From Chitinophaga pinensis (GTDB lineage Bacteria > Bacteroidota > Bacteroidia > UBA4408): a DNA stretch of 34,009 bases. The notes beneath the pieces were generated by a model. It was not told the DNA's origin, ran no database searches, and was given only the letters and a program-made list of their open reading frames with translations. Positions 24,472 through 33,600 of the stretch are shown here, piece after piece (position 1 is the first letter of the stretch; each line of letters starts with the position of its first letter). A program made the position numbers and the translations under genes. Location of the stretch: contig CAMBZU010000036.1 in assembly GCA_945872355.1 (NCBI GenBank), positions 1-34,009 on the forward strand. The letters are read 5' to 3'.

Positions 24472-24502
24472 CAAAGTTAGTTTAATACTTTTTTTGACCA
24501 AA
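24472..24502 (-). promoter_or_regulatory. Promoter of the deoxyhypusine-synthase-like gene
   Basis: On the minus strand: TTTG (24502-24499), 19 nt, then TAACTTTG (24479-24472). This is a full match to the Bacteroidota consensus, 20 nt before the ATG at 24451. Confidence 0.8.
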
Positions 24503-24616
24503 AATTAGATGAAATACTACTGAAAAGGTTTTTAAGCATTTGAAGGCTCATGCACCAAAGATACTGTTAAGGCTATGTTAAATGTAATGCAATATAAAAA
24601 TAGCTCGAAAAAAGAT

Positions 24617-24624
24617 TATATTTG
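24617..24624 (+). promoter_or_regulatory. Putative -7 box of the lamin-tail-domain gene
   Basis: TATATTTG matches TAnnTTTG and lies 33 nt before the ATG at 24658. No -33 TTG at standard spacing was recognised. Confidence 0.5.
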
Positions 24625-24657
24625 CACGTTTTTAAAAAAAATTTAAACCAAAAAAAG

Positions 24658-25608
24658 ATGAAAAGAATTTTATTCACTATTGTTTCGATGACCATTTTAA
24701 GTCAAGTTTCTTTTGCGCAATGTTCAGAATTGTTTATTTCTGAGTATGTTGAAGGAAGCGGTAATAATAAGGCTTTAGAAATTTACAATCCAACAAGCGC
24801 TCCAATTAGTTTGTCAAACTATTGGATTAAAAGATACAGCAATGGCAGTACAAGCAATGCTGCAGGTGGCGAACAACAATTAACAGGCACCATACAGCCG
24901 TTCTCAACTTTTATAATTGTTAATGGGCAAACTGCACCGCAAGGAACTACATCTCCGGCTTGTGATCCAGCTTTACAGGCATTAATAAATGCACCAAACA
25001 ATGGTATGTTAGATGGTGTTTATCCTGCCACAACTTATATGAATGGAGACGATGCTATTACCTTAGAAAAAGGTGCAACTGCAGCAGGAGCTGTGATTGT
25101 TGATATTTTTGGAAAGATTGGAGAAGACCCAGGAACAGCATGGACAAATCAATCACCATTTACTGATGCAGGCGGTGGAGCTTGGATTACAAGTAATCAT
25201 ACACTAATAAGAAAAGGAAATATCAAAGGGGGTGTAACTACAAACCCATCGTTATTTGATGCTTTATCTCAATATGATACTTTGCCAGAAAATACTTGGA
25301 GTAACTTAGGGACTCATACTTGTGAGTGTTTTGTAGGAATTAAAGAAATAAAAAACGTTAGTGCTATTTCTGTATTTCCAAATCCTTCAAGCGCAATTAA
25401 TGGACTTGTAACCATTTCTTCAAATAAAAATATTTCTTCAGTTGGATTATTTGATTTAACTGGTAGTATTATATATCAAAAGCCTTCTGCTGTTGCTAAT
25501 ACACATAAATTAAATTTAGAAGTTGCAGGTTTAAGCAAAGGAATTTATTTTATTAAAGTTACACATCCAGATAATTTTGTTTCAATTGAAAAATTGATCA
25601 TAGAATAA
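24658..25608 (+). CDS. Secreted lamin-tail-domain protein with T9SS sorting domain
   Basis: A 316-residue secreted protein. The signal peptide covers about residues 1-20 (MKRILFTIVSMTILSQVSFA). The lamin-tail domain (about 22-200) starts CSELFISEYVEGSGNNKALEIYNPTS and contains LSNYWIKRYSNG, YMNGDDAITLEKG and WITSNHTLIRKGNI. The last 80 residues form a type A T9SS C-terminal sorting domain (VSAISVFPNPSSAINGLVTIS, VGLFDLTGSII, LEVAGLSKGIYFIKV). In other bacteria lamin-tail domains often occur in extracellular nucleases, but no nuclease motif is seen in this protein. The ATG at 24658 opens the signal peptide; an upstream in-frame start would overlap the promoter. Confidence 0.88.
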   Translation: MKRILFTIVSMTILSQVSFAQCSELFISEYVEGSGNNKALEIYNPTSAPISLSNYWIKRYSNGSTSNAAGGEQQLTGTIQPFSTFIIVNGQTAPQGTTSPACDPALQALINAPNNGMLDGVYPATTYMNGDDAITLEKGATAAGAVIVDIFGKIGEDPGTAWTNQSPFTDAGGGAWITSNHTLIRKGNIKGGVTTNPSLFDALSQYDTLPENTWSNLGTHTCECFVGIKEIKNVSAISVFPNPSSAINGLVTISSNKNISSVGLFDLTGSIIYQKPSAVANTHKLNLEVAGLSKGIYFIKVTHPDNFVSIEKLIIE

Positions 25609-25638
25609 AGTTTACAAAAAAACTAACTTTCTAACTAA

Positions 25639-25674
25639 CAAATAGCTGATTCAGAATAATGAATTGGCTATTTG
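25639..25674. repeat. Inverted repeat before the second TonB-dependent receptor gene
   Basis: CAAATAGC (25639-25646) pairs with GCTATTTG (25667-25674), and the stem can be extended inward by TGATTC/GAATTG using two G-U pairs, around the loop AGAATAAT. There is no T-run, so it may be a weak terminator for the lamin-tail gene or an RNA element in the receptor mRNA leader. Confidence 0.45.
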
Positions 25675-25691
25675 CATTTAAATTAATCTAA

Positions 25692-28628
25692 ATGAAAAAA
25701 ATATTTTTTGCAATCCTTATACTTATTTCTGTGCATATAAATGCACAAAATAAAAGCAAAATTACCGGTACAATTTCAGATGAAACAACCAAGGAAACTA
25801 TTGTTGGCGCTGCTGTTACATACGCATCTAACAAAGGCACTGTTACAGATATTAATGGACAGTTTACATTAGAATTAGAATATGGCGAGTATGAGCTAAG
25901 TGTAAGCTATATAGGATACACCTCACAAAGGAAAAAAATTACTATAGTTGGTGCCGAAACTCAAAAAGTTAATTTTGTATTAGCATCTTCTGTTTTGCTA
26001 AGGGAAGTAGAGATTGTATCAGAAATTGCAAAAATGCGAGAAACACCAGTTGCCTTTTCAACTATTTCATCAAAAAAAATTGAAGAAGAACTTGGAAGCA
26101 GAGATATTGCCATGTTGTTAAATTCAACACCAGGTGTTTATGCTACTGAACAAGGTGGTGGCTCTGGTGATGCGCGTGTTACGATAAGAGGTTTTTCTCA
26201 ACAAAATGTTGCAGTATTGGTTGATGGTATACCCGTGAATGACATGGAAAATGGAGCTGTTTATTGGAGCAATTGGGATGGCATTGGCGACGTTACAAGA
26301 AATGTTCAAGTGCAACGAGGTTTAGGAGCATCAAAACTCGCAATTGCCTCTGTGGGAGGAACAATGAATACTTTAACAAGGGGTATTGAATCGAAGATGG
26401 GTGGTTATGCGAAGCAAGAGGTAGGCAATAATAATTTACTCAAAACTTCTATTGGATTCAATTCTGGTTTATTAAAAGGCAATTGGGGCTATACAATGGC
26501 CTTTTCAAAAAAAACTGGTTTAGGATATGTTGATCAAACCTCTTTTGAATCATACTCTTACTTCTTTAAGGTACAAAAGCGGTTTAAAAAACAAACATTA
26601 ACTTTTGGGTTTAATGGTGCACCGCAAAAGCATGAACAACGCAACAACAAAACCCCAATTTCTGTAATTGACAAAAAATTTGCGCAGGATTTAGGTATTG
26701 ATGTTGATTCATCTTATAAGGCTTTGCGTGCAGCAAAATCATATACTACCCCAAAATATGGAGCACGCGGATTAGCCTTTAACCCAGATTGGGGATATGG
26801 TAGCTACTATGAAAAAGATGCCAATGGCGTAACTACAAATATTTCCGGACCTGTAAATGGATCATTGAACTTCTACCACAAACCGCTATTAAATTTAACC
26901 CAATTATGGAATGTTTCTAAAAACGTATTTATTAACAACAGTGCTTATCTTTCTATAGGCAAAGGCGGTGGAACTGGCTTTTTAGGAGGCTCTGTATCAA
27001 CAGATACGATTGATGGGCAGCAAAAAATAGCAAATGATATCATCTCTAATCAAAATAACATTGACAAAATATATAGTGCCACAGAAAACAAATCAGGCAG
27101 AATTTTGCGCTCCTCCAACAATGATCATTTTTGGTATGGCTTATTGAGCACCATCGTTTGGAAAATTAACAATCACTTTACTTATACTGGTGGATTAGAT
27201 CTTAGAAATTACACAGGCATACATTACAGAACAGTGTATGATTTATTAGGTGGTGATTATTATGTGAATGCTGACAATAAGCATCAAGCAATTGGTTATG
27301 GCTTAACCAATCCTACTGATCCAAATAGTTGGGATCCAAACTTTCAGTATGCCAAGAAAACTGTTGGTGATACCGTTGGTTATTATAACAAAGGATTTGT
27401 GCAATGGTACGGAGCATTTAATCAGTTAGAATATAAATCGGGCAGAATTACAGCTTTTATAACAGCAAATGTATCTCAAAGTAAGTATAAAAAGATTGAT
27501 TACTTTGCCAAGAAAGATGTGTTTTTAAGTGATACAACTTTTAAACGGGCTTTAGGTTGGGGAGACACTTTAGCTTACGATGGCGATCATTATGTTATTT
27601 ACAATAGAAATACTGTTACCGATGTTCAAAGTGATTCGACCTTTTATAATATTGGAGCTAAAAAAAGAGGCTTAAAAAATTCAACCACAAGCCTTTATAA
27701 TGAAAATTCTAGTGAAGCAAAAACCAACGAATCCGATTGGAAAACCTATATTGGTTTTACCGTTAAAGGAGGTTTAAACTTTAACATTGATGAACACCAT
27801 AATATTTTTGCTAATGTTGGCTACATTTCTTTGCCACCTCAATTTGTAAATGTTTTTGACAATACCAATAAAGAATATTTAGGTATTAAAAATCAAACCA
27901 TACAATCATTAGAATTAGGTTATGGCCTACATTATAAAAACTTTGCTGCCAACTTGAATGCCTATTACACAGATTGGGCGCATAAACCAACCACAAAAAC
28001 TACTACTTTTAATGGTGAAACTGTTTCATATAACATTACAGAAATTGGTGCAAAACATAAAGGAGTTGAACTAGACTTTATCTATAAAATATTTAAAAAT
28101 TTAGATATTGAAGGATTAGCATCAATGGGAGATTGGAGATATTATGGCAGTCAGAAAGCATACATTCAAAATCAGAATGCAGAAATAATTGATTCTGTTG
28201 ACTTTTCTGCTGAAAATGTTCATGTTGGAAATGCTGCACAATCGCAATTGGCTGCTTCTATAAGGTATGAACCAATTAAAGGTTTATTTATTAAACCGCG
28301 AATTACATGGTTTGGAAATAACTACGCTGATTTCGATCCAATTAATTTAACCCCTATTTACGATAAGGTAAAAAAAGATTCAATTGCCCAAGATAACAGA
28401 AACAGAGACTCATGGCAAATGCCCAATTATTATATGCTGGATTTGTATACAGGTTATCAATTTAAATATCATGATCTTGGCATACAAATTAATGCAAGTG
28501 TAATCAATTTGCTTGATGCAAGATTTTTAACTGATGGACAAAATGGTACAAACTTCGATGCATTTACAGCGCTTGTGTATTTTGGCCAAGGAAGAAGATA
28601 TAACATAGGACTTAAAGTATTTTTTTAA
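25692..28628 (+). CDS. TonB-dependent receptor with carboxypeptidase-regulatory-like domain
   Basis: A 978-residue outer-membrane transporter. A signal peptide (1-19, ending INAQ) is followed by a CarboxypepD_reg-like domain (about 22-105, starting ITGTISDETTKETIVGAAVTY). The plug domain is at about 118-225 (SRDIAMLLNSTPGVYATEQGGGSGDARVTIRG with VAVLVDGIPVNDMENGAVYWSNWDG). The long barrel ends RRYNIGLKVFF, with the terminal phenylalanine expected for BAM recognition. No SusD homologue follows; instead a secreted endonuclease gene starts 21 nt after the stop, so the pair is probably one transcript. Upstream lies a secreted lamin-tail protein. Nucleic-acid-derived material is a reasonable guess for the imported substrate, but nothing in the receptor itself proves it. 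Confidence 0.92.
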   Translation: MKKIFFAILILISVHINAQNKSKITGTISDETTKETIVGAAVTYASNKGTVTDINGQFTLELEYGEYELSVSYIGYTSQRKKITIVGAETQKVNFVLASSVLLREVEIVSEIAKMRETPVAFSTISSKKIEEELGSRDIAMLLNSTPGVYATEQGGGSGDARVTIRGFSQQNVAVLVDGIPVNDMENGAVYWSNWDGIGDVTRNVQVQRGLGASKLAIASVGGTMNTLTRGIESKMGGYAKQEVGNNNLLKTSIGFNSGLLKGNWGYTMAFSKKTGLGYVDQTSFESYSYFFKVQKRFKKQTLTFGFNGAPQKHEQRNNKTPISVIDKKFAQDLGIDVDSSYKALRAAKSYTTPKYGARGLAFNPDWGYGSYYEKDANGVTTNISGPVNGSLNFYHKPLLNLTQLWNVSKNVFINNSAYLSIGKGGGTGFLGGSVSTDTIDGQQKIANDIISNQNNIDKIYSATENKSGRILRSSNNDHFWYGLLSTIVWKINNHFTYTGGLDLRNYTGIHYRTVYDLLGGDYYVNADNKHQAIGYGLTNPTDPNSWDPNFQYAKKTVGDTVGYYNKGFVQWYGAFNQLEYKSGRITAFITANVSQSKYKKIDYFAKKDVFLSDTTFKRALGWGDTLAYDGDHYVIYNRNTVTDVQSDSTFYNIGAKKRGLKNSTTSLYNENSSEAKTNESDWKTYIGFTVKGGLNFNIDEHHNIFANVGYISLPPQFVNVFDNTNKEYLGIKNQTIQSLELGYGLHYKNFAANLNAYYTDWAHKPTTKTTTFNGETVSYNITEIGAKHKGVELDFIYKIFKNLDIEGLASMGDWRYYGSQKAYIQNQNAEIIDSVDFSAENVHVGNAAQSQLAASIRYEPIKGLFIKPRITWFGNNYADFDPINLTPIYDKVKKDSIAQDNRNRDSWQMPNYYMLDLYTGYQFKYHDLGIQINASVINLLDARFLTDGQNGTNFDAFTALVYFGQGRRYNIGLKVFF

Positions 28629-28649
28629 ACTCAACAACAAACAATTTCA

Positions 28650-30848
28650 ATGAAAAACAAAATTAATTTATTGATAGCATCATTATGCATCAATACAATG
28701 GTAATGGCCCAAGCAATTTTGCCAACAGCATGGGGTTTTGCCACCGCAGTATTGCCAAATGGTTGGACACAAACAGGAACAACATTTTATACTGCATCGG
28801 GCAATATTCCTCCAGCGTGTAAGTTCGATAACACTGGTGATTCACTCACTATTCATTTTGCGAGTGCGCCAGGTAATTTAACATATTACCTCACCGGAAA
28901 TAGTTTTGCAGGGGGTACATTTTTGGTTGAGGAGTCAGTTGACGGAAATACTTGGAGCACTATACATACACATACTGCCCCACCAGCAGCTACATATACA
29001 ATGTTTACAGATGTGCCAAGCAATGCATCAAGATATATCCGATTTAATTATTTGTTAAAAGTAAGCGGTAATATTGGCTTAGATGAAGTTTCGATAGTAG
29101 AAGGTGCAGCAGGACCAGCGCAAGAAATAAACGTTGTGCAAGGCGCAAGTACAATTATTGATGGTGCCACCTTTAACACAAGTTCTCCAGTTGGAGTAAA
29201 TACGCCTGTAGCATTTAACATACAAAATTTAGGAACTGTTGATACCCTTTTTGTATCAGCAATAAATATAAGTGGTCTTAATGCAGCTGAATTCAATATT
29301 GTGTCCTTTCCTAATGCTATTCTTCCAAATAGCAGTGGCCTATTTACGCTTAATTTTACACCTTCAGTTGCTGGTACCAGATTAGCAATTTTAGATATTT
29401 TAAATAATGATGCCGATGAAGCAACTTATACAATTAATATTAATGGGATTGGTGGATCTTTTGCCACTGAGCCTACAGTGCAACCTACTACACTTACATT
29501 TAGCAATGTAAAATCATATAGATTCACAGCTAATTTTGCAGCAGCCAATCCTGCATCAGAAGGATATATTGTGCTAAGAAACGATAATGGTGCAGTTACA
29601 GACATGCCTGCTGATGGTGTTGTTTACCAGAGAGGCGATAATATAGGCACTTCTAAAGTTGTATATAGTGGCACATATACTTCTTTTAATCCTATCAATA
29701 TTGTGGCTTCTAGCACCTATAATTTTGCTGTTTTTGCATATAATGGCCCTGCAGCTTTTAGGAATTATTTAACAACAAGTCCATTGACTGGTTCAGTAAC
29801 TACATTAGCTCAGATGATTCCTTCGACATACTACACAGGTCTTAATAGCTCAGTTTCAACATTTGTGACTGATTTACACAATATCATTAATCCTCACACC
29901 CAACAATTTTACAGTAATTACGGTACAAGAATGGTTTCGTTATTTGCTGCCAGGGATACAGCAAATGATCAAAGAGTTTTAACATGTGTATACAGTGGTG
30001 AAAATAAATTGTTCACTGAACCCTTTGATTGGACTACTGCTGGATATAGCAGAGAACACACCTTTTGTCATGATTGGATGCCAACAAATCCTGCAAGTGG
30101 CTTACCCGAATATGATGACTATCACCATTTATTTCCAACCAACCAAGATCAGGCAAATGTTATACGTTTGAATTATCCTTTAGGTGAAGTTGCGAATGCA
30201 ACATACACTTTTATGGGTTGTAAATTTGGCACAAACGCAGCAGGTCAAAAAGTATTTGAACCACGTGATGAGCAAAAAGGCGATGCAGCTAGAGCTATGA
30301 TGTATGAATCGACCTGCTATACAAGTGTGAGTGGAAATCTTTGGGCATTTCCAAGTAATATAAGTGGAACAATTACTTATGGTCAAGATCAAAATGTAAT
30401 AAAAAAATGGCATTACCAAGACCCTCCAAGTAAATGGGAGATTGCAAGAAACGACTTTATAGATTCTTTACAAAATAACCGTAACCCTTTTGTGGATCAT
30501 CCTGAATATGCTTGTTATATTAATTTCTCTAACATGACTTATATTGCAAATCCTACCATTCCATGTGATGCGCTAGGTTTAAATAAACTATCTGGTTTAA
30601 GTAATGTATATGTGGCGCCCAACCCAGTTGTGGATGAAATGAGTATTTTTGTAAATGCAGTTGCCAAACAAACTGCCAACCTTAGTATAATTGATATCAC
30701 AGGAAAAATAGTGATGCAAATGCCCATTACTTTAAATGCAGGTAAAAACCAAACATCTGTGTCTACAGCTGGCTTAAGCAAAGGTATTTACACGCTTAAA
30801 ATTACTGGCGATCAACAATTGTTTACCCAAAAAATAATTAAACAATAA
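28650..30848 (+). CDS. Secreted endonuclease I family nuclease with T9SS sorting domain
   Basis: A 732-residue modular exoprotein. The signal peptide is about 1-20. An N-terminal beta-sandwich follows (about 25-150), then a choice-of-anchor-D/ASPM-like domain (about 155-270, AQEINVVQGASTIIDG to ININGIGG) and a fibronectin-III-like region (about 275-390). The endonuclease I domain is at about 395-640. It has the His-Me motif REHTFCHDW with H470, DDYHHLFPTNQDQANVIR, and FEPRDEQKGDAARAMMY around G544-D545. A type A T9SS sorting domain ends the protein (VYVAPNPVVDEM, AGLSKGIYTLKI). The family cleaves DNA and sometimes RNA outside the cell. It follows the TonB-dependent receptor after 21 nt. Confidence 0.92.
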   Translation: MKNKINLLIASLCINTMVMAQAILPTAWGFATAVLPNGWTQTGTTFYTASGNIPPACKFDNTGDSLTIHFASAPGNLTYYLTGNSFAGGTFLVEESVDGNTWSTIHTHTAPPAATYTMFTDVPSNASRYIRFNYLLKVSGNIGLDEVSIVEGAAGPAQEINVVQGASTIIDGATFNTSSPVGVNTPVAFNIQNLGTVDTLFVSAINISGLNAAEFNIVSFPNAILPNSSGLFTLNFTPSVAGTRLAILDILNNDADEATYTININGIGGSFATEPTVQPTTLTFSNVKSYRFTANFAAANPASEGYIVLRNDNGAVTDMPADGVVYQRGDNIGTSKVVYSGTYTSFNPINIVASSTYNFAVFAYNGPAAFRNYLTTSPLTGSVTTLAQMIPSTYYTGLNSSVSTFVTDLHNIINPHTQQFYSNYGTRMVSLFAARDTANDQRVLTCVYSGENKLFTEPFDWTTAGYSREHTFCHDWMPTNPASGLPEYDDYHHLFPTNQDQANVIRLNYPLGEVANATYTFMGCKFGTNAAGQKVFEPRDEQKGDAARAMMYESTCYTSVSGNLWAFPSNISGTITYGQDQNVIKKWHYQDPPSKWEIARNDFIDSLQNNRNPFVDHPEYACYINFSNMTYIANPTIPCDALGLNKLSGLSNVYVAPNPVVDEMSIFVNAVAKQTANLSIIDITGKIVMQMPITLNAGKNQTSVSTAGLSKGIYTLKITGDQQLFTQKIIKQ

Positions 30849-30856
30849 TTTAACTT

Positions 30857-30895
30857 AAAAAGCACAGTGGTCATGCGACTGCTGTGCTTTTTTTT
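30857..30895 (+). terminator. Rho-independent terminator after the nuclease gene
   Basis: AAAAAGCACAG (30857-30867) pairs with CTGTGCTTTTT (30882-30892), with an inner GTC/GAC extension, and runs into a T-tract. It closes the receptor-nuclease transcription unit. Confidence 0.85.
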
Positions 30896-30969
30896 GCAAG
30901 AGTAAATATTTGTTAAACTAAATTAAAAAGAATTTTGTAGTATTGAGCCGCTAAGAAAATGCAAACAAA

Positions 30970-31947
30970 ATGAAAAATATAGTAAGTGCAGGTTTTATAA
31001 AGCATGACAATATGGTTAAAATACTAATTACGGGCGGTGCAGGTTTTATACCAAGCTGTTTAGCAGAAAAGTTAGCTTCTAACCCCGAAAATTATATTGT
31101 GATTGTAGATAACTTTATCACAGGTTCTAAAAGTAAAATTCCAAAATCAGTTCATAATAACATTAAATTTATTAAGGCCGATTGCAATGATTTTAATGAC
31201 ATTTCGGGTGTATTTTACAGTTTTCAATTCGATTATGTATTTCATTATGCTGCATTGGTGGGTGTGCAGAGAACATTAGATAATCCTGTACAAGTGCTGA
31301 ACGATATTATGGGCTTAAAAAACATATTGGGATTATGTAAGAACTCTGGAGTAAAACGTGTTTTCTATTCATCTTCTTCTGAAGTTTATGGAGAGCCAGT
31401 TGAATTTCCACAAAACGAGCATACAACACCTTTAAACTCACGTTTGCCTTACGCAATTGTAAAAAATGTTGGTGAAGCATTTTTAAAATCATACCAACAA
31501 GAATACGGTTTAGATTACACTGTTTTTAGATTCTTCAACACCTACGGACCAAAGCAAAGTAAGGATTTTGTTGTATCTAAATTCATTTACAAAGCACTTA
31601 AAAACAAAGCTATTACGGTATATGGCGATGGCCTTCAAACAAGAACATTCTGTTATATTGATGATAACATAGAAGCTACAACCAATGCTTTTTACAAAAA
31701 CATGTACATTAATGATGTAGTAAATATTGGTGGCGAAATTGAAATTACAATTCTTGAATTAGCGCAAACAATCATTAAACTTACCAAATCTGAATCAAAA
31801 ATTCAACATTTGCCTGCACTTGAAGATGGCGATATGACGCGCAGAAGACCTGATATTAAGAAAATGAAAAAGCTTTTGAATAGACCTATGCTTCCTTTGG
31901 AGGAAGGTATGCAAAAAGTGCTGAACCAATTAGATTGGATCATATAA
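30970..31947 (+). CDS. NAD-dependent epimerase/dehydratase (nucleotide-sugar, extended SDR)
   Basis: A 325-residue extended short-chain dehydrogenase. It has the Rossmann motif TGGAGFIPS (21-29), where the third glycine of GxxGxxG is replaced by Pro28. The SSSSEVYG strand, the catalytic YAIVK (Tyr and Lys three residues later), FRFFNTYGP and the substrate-side RTFCYIDD are present. The C-terminal DGDMTRRRPDIKKMKKLL resembles UDP-glucuronate decarboxylases and dTDP-glucose dehydratases. The exact sugar is not determinable. An in-frame ATG at 31012 (MVKILITGG) is an equally good, possibly better, start. A polysaccharide deacetylase gene follows after 38 nt, so a cell-surface glycan role is plausible. 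Confidence 0.88.
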   Translation: MKNIVSAGFIKHDNMVKILITGGAGFIPSCLAEKLASNPENYIVIVDNFITGSKSKIPKSVHNNIKFIKADCNDFNDISGVFYSFQFDYVFHYAALVGVQRTLDNPVQVLNDIMGLKNILGLCKNSGVKRVFYSSSSEVYGEPVEFPQNEHTTPLNSRLPYAIVKNVGEAFLKSYQQEYGLDYTVFRFFNTYGPKQSKDFVVSKFIYKALKNKAITVYGDGLQTRTFCYIDDNIEATTNAFYKNMYINDVVNIGGEIEITILELAQTIIKLTKSESKIQHLPALEDGDMTRRRPDIKKMKKLLNRPMLPLEEGMQKVLNQLDWII

Positions 31948-31985
31948 TTAATAGTTAAAGTCAGGTTATTTTAACCCTTTACCGA

Positions 31986-32621
31986 ATGAAAATTATCAGT
32001 CCGCCTAAAATAGTTACAGGTCTGTTTCATTCTTTAGAATGGGCTATGCCGGCTGCATCTCAAAAAAATATTTATTTAAGTTTTGATGATGGTCCAACAC
32101 CTTCAATAACCAATTTTGTATTAAACGAATTAGAGAAAGCAAAAGCAAAGGCTACTTTTTTTTGTATCGGAAAAAACATTGTTGCAGAGCCAGCTATGTT
32201 TAATGAAATTATCAGTGCAAAACATCAAGTGGGAAATCATACGCAAAACCATGTTGATGGATGGAAAACGAGCTGCTTCAATTATCTTCAAGAAATTGAA
32301 ACTTGCGAAAATGCAATACAGCAGCATGGCTATAAACATATTGGAAAACCCCTGTTTAGACCGCCTTATGGAAAAATAACCAAACAACAAATTAATGCCC
32401 TAAAAACACAATATAGAATAATAATGTGGAGTATTTTATCATATGATTGGCTGCATGAAAAAAATGAAAATCAGTGTTTAAAAAATATAGTTTCACACCT
32501 AAAAAATGATGCAATTATTGTAATGCATGATAGCTTAAAAGCATCAATAAATATAAAAAAAACATTGCCTACGCTGCTTCAAATAGTAAAAGATAAAGGT
32601 TATAATTTTGGATTAATTTAA
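31986..32621 (+). CDS. Polysaccharide deacetylase (NodB/CE4) family protein
   Basis: A 211-residue carbohydrate esterase family 4 domain that removes N- or O-acetyl groups from glycans. All five NodB motifs are visible: SFDDGPT with catalytic D34 and metal ligand D35; HTQNH with metal ligands H85 and H89; RPPYG (125-129); the SYDW segment; and IVMHDS with H181. No signal peptide or membrane helix is obvious at the N-terminus. It may act in the cytoplasm or be exported by another route. It sits between a sugar epimerase gene and an rRNA-type methyltransferase gene, which starts 10 nt after its stop. Confidence 0.92.
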   Translation: MKIISPPKIVTGLFHSLEWAMPAASQKNIYLSFDDGPTPSITNFVLNELEKAKAKATFFCIGKNIVAEPAMFNEIISAKHQVGNHTQNHVDGWKTSCFNYLQEIETCENAIQQHGYKHIGKPLFRPPYGKITKQQINALKTQYRIIMWSILSYDWLHEKNENQCLKNIVSHLKNDAIIVMHDSLKASINIKKTLPTLLQIVKDKGYNFGLI

Positions 32622-32631
32622 AAAGAAAAAG

Positions 32632-33534
32632 ATGAGTAAAATTATTACCCTTTGCCCACAACATTTTAATGATTATGAATTATTAGATTGTGGAAATTTT
32701 GAGAAGCTAGAGCGTTTTGGCAAGTATATTACAATTCGTCCCGAACCTCAAGCAGTATGGAATAAACAATGGACAGCGCAAGAGTGGGAAAAAAGAGCAC
32801 ATCTAAAATTTACAGCCACATCTAGTTCATCGGGCAAGTGGCAACATTTAAAAGACGCACCTGAACAGTGGCGTATTGGTTATGATTTACCCGACAAAAA
32901 ATCGCCTACAAGTATCAATTTTCGCCTGGGATTAACATCGTTTAAACATGTTGGTATTTTTCCAGAACAAGCTTCTAATTGGGATTTTATTTATAAGCAT
33001 GTGCAAAGCATGATAAATAATGAAATTTCATCACCTAAAGTTTTGAATTTGTTTGCATACACGGGTGGTGCATCTTTAGCCGCAAAAGCTGCCGGGGCAG
33101 ATGTTACACATGTTGACAGCATTAAACAAGTAGTATCGTGGGCAAATGAAAATAGTCAACTTTCAAAGTTAAGTGATATACGTTGGGTAGTTGAAGATGC
33201 ACTTAAATTTGTGAAACGAGAATTAAAAAGAGGAAATAAATACCATGGTATTATTTTAGACCCTCCAGCCTTTGGACACGGCCCCAATGGCGAAAAATGG
33301 AAATTAGAGGAGCAATTAAATGAAATGGTAGGCCATGTGTTGGAACTATTACATGAGGACCAACACTTTTTAATTTTAAATGCATACTCACTGGGACTTT
33401 CGAGTTTGATTTTAGAAAATCTTTTGATTTATAAAGCCAAAGAAAATTTAGAAATAGGTGAATTATTTTTAGCTGCTACATCAGGCATAAAGCTACCCTT
33501 GGGTGTATTTGGAAGGTTTGCTAAGGGAAATTAA
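32632..33534 (+). CDS. Class I SAM-dependent methyltransferase (RlmI/RlmK-like)
   Basis: A 300-residue methyltransferase of the RlmI/RlmK-like (Methyltrans_SAM, PF10672-type) group, whose characterised members modify 23S rRNA. SAM-binding motif I is NLFAYTGGASLAA (from residue 139), followed by the acidic VTHVDSIKQVV strand. Motif IV is DPPAFGHGPNGEKW (DPP at 210-212). The N-terminal region (to about 110) contains RPEPQAVW and lacks a full PUA domain. The target nucleotide cannot be inferred. The gene begins 10 nt after the deacetylase stop and is probably co-transcribed with it. Confidence 0.88.
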   Translation: MSKIITLCPQHFNDYELLDCGNFEKLERFGKYITIRPEPQAVWNKQWTAQEWEKRAHLKFTATSSSSGKWQHLKDAPEQWRIGYDLPDKKSPTSINFRLGLTSFKHVGIFPEQASNWDFIYKHVQSMINNEISSPKVLNLFAYTGGASLAAKAAGADVTHVDSIKQVVSWANENSQLSKLSDIRWVVEDALKFVKRELKRGNKYHGIILDPPAFGHGPNGEKWKLEEQLNEMVGHVLELLHEDQHFLILNAYSLGLSSLILENLLIYKAKENLEIGELFLAATSGIKLPLGVFGRFAKGN

Positions 33535-33556
33535 AATAACCATTAACTTGATTCAA

Positions 33557-33579
33557 CTAATTTGCTCAATTAGGTTTTT
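33557..33579 (+). terminator. Weak terminator between the methyltransferase and helicase genes
   Basis: CTAATT and AATTAG form a 6-bp stem with the loop TGCTC, followed by a run of five T's. It lies in the 66-nt gap between two convergent genes. The stem is AT-only apart from its closing pair. Confidence 0.35.
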
Positions 33580-33600
33580 GCACCTCAATGTTTTTTCGTT

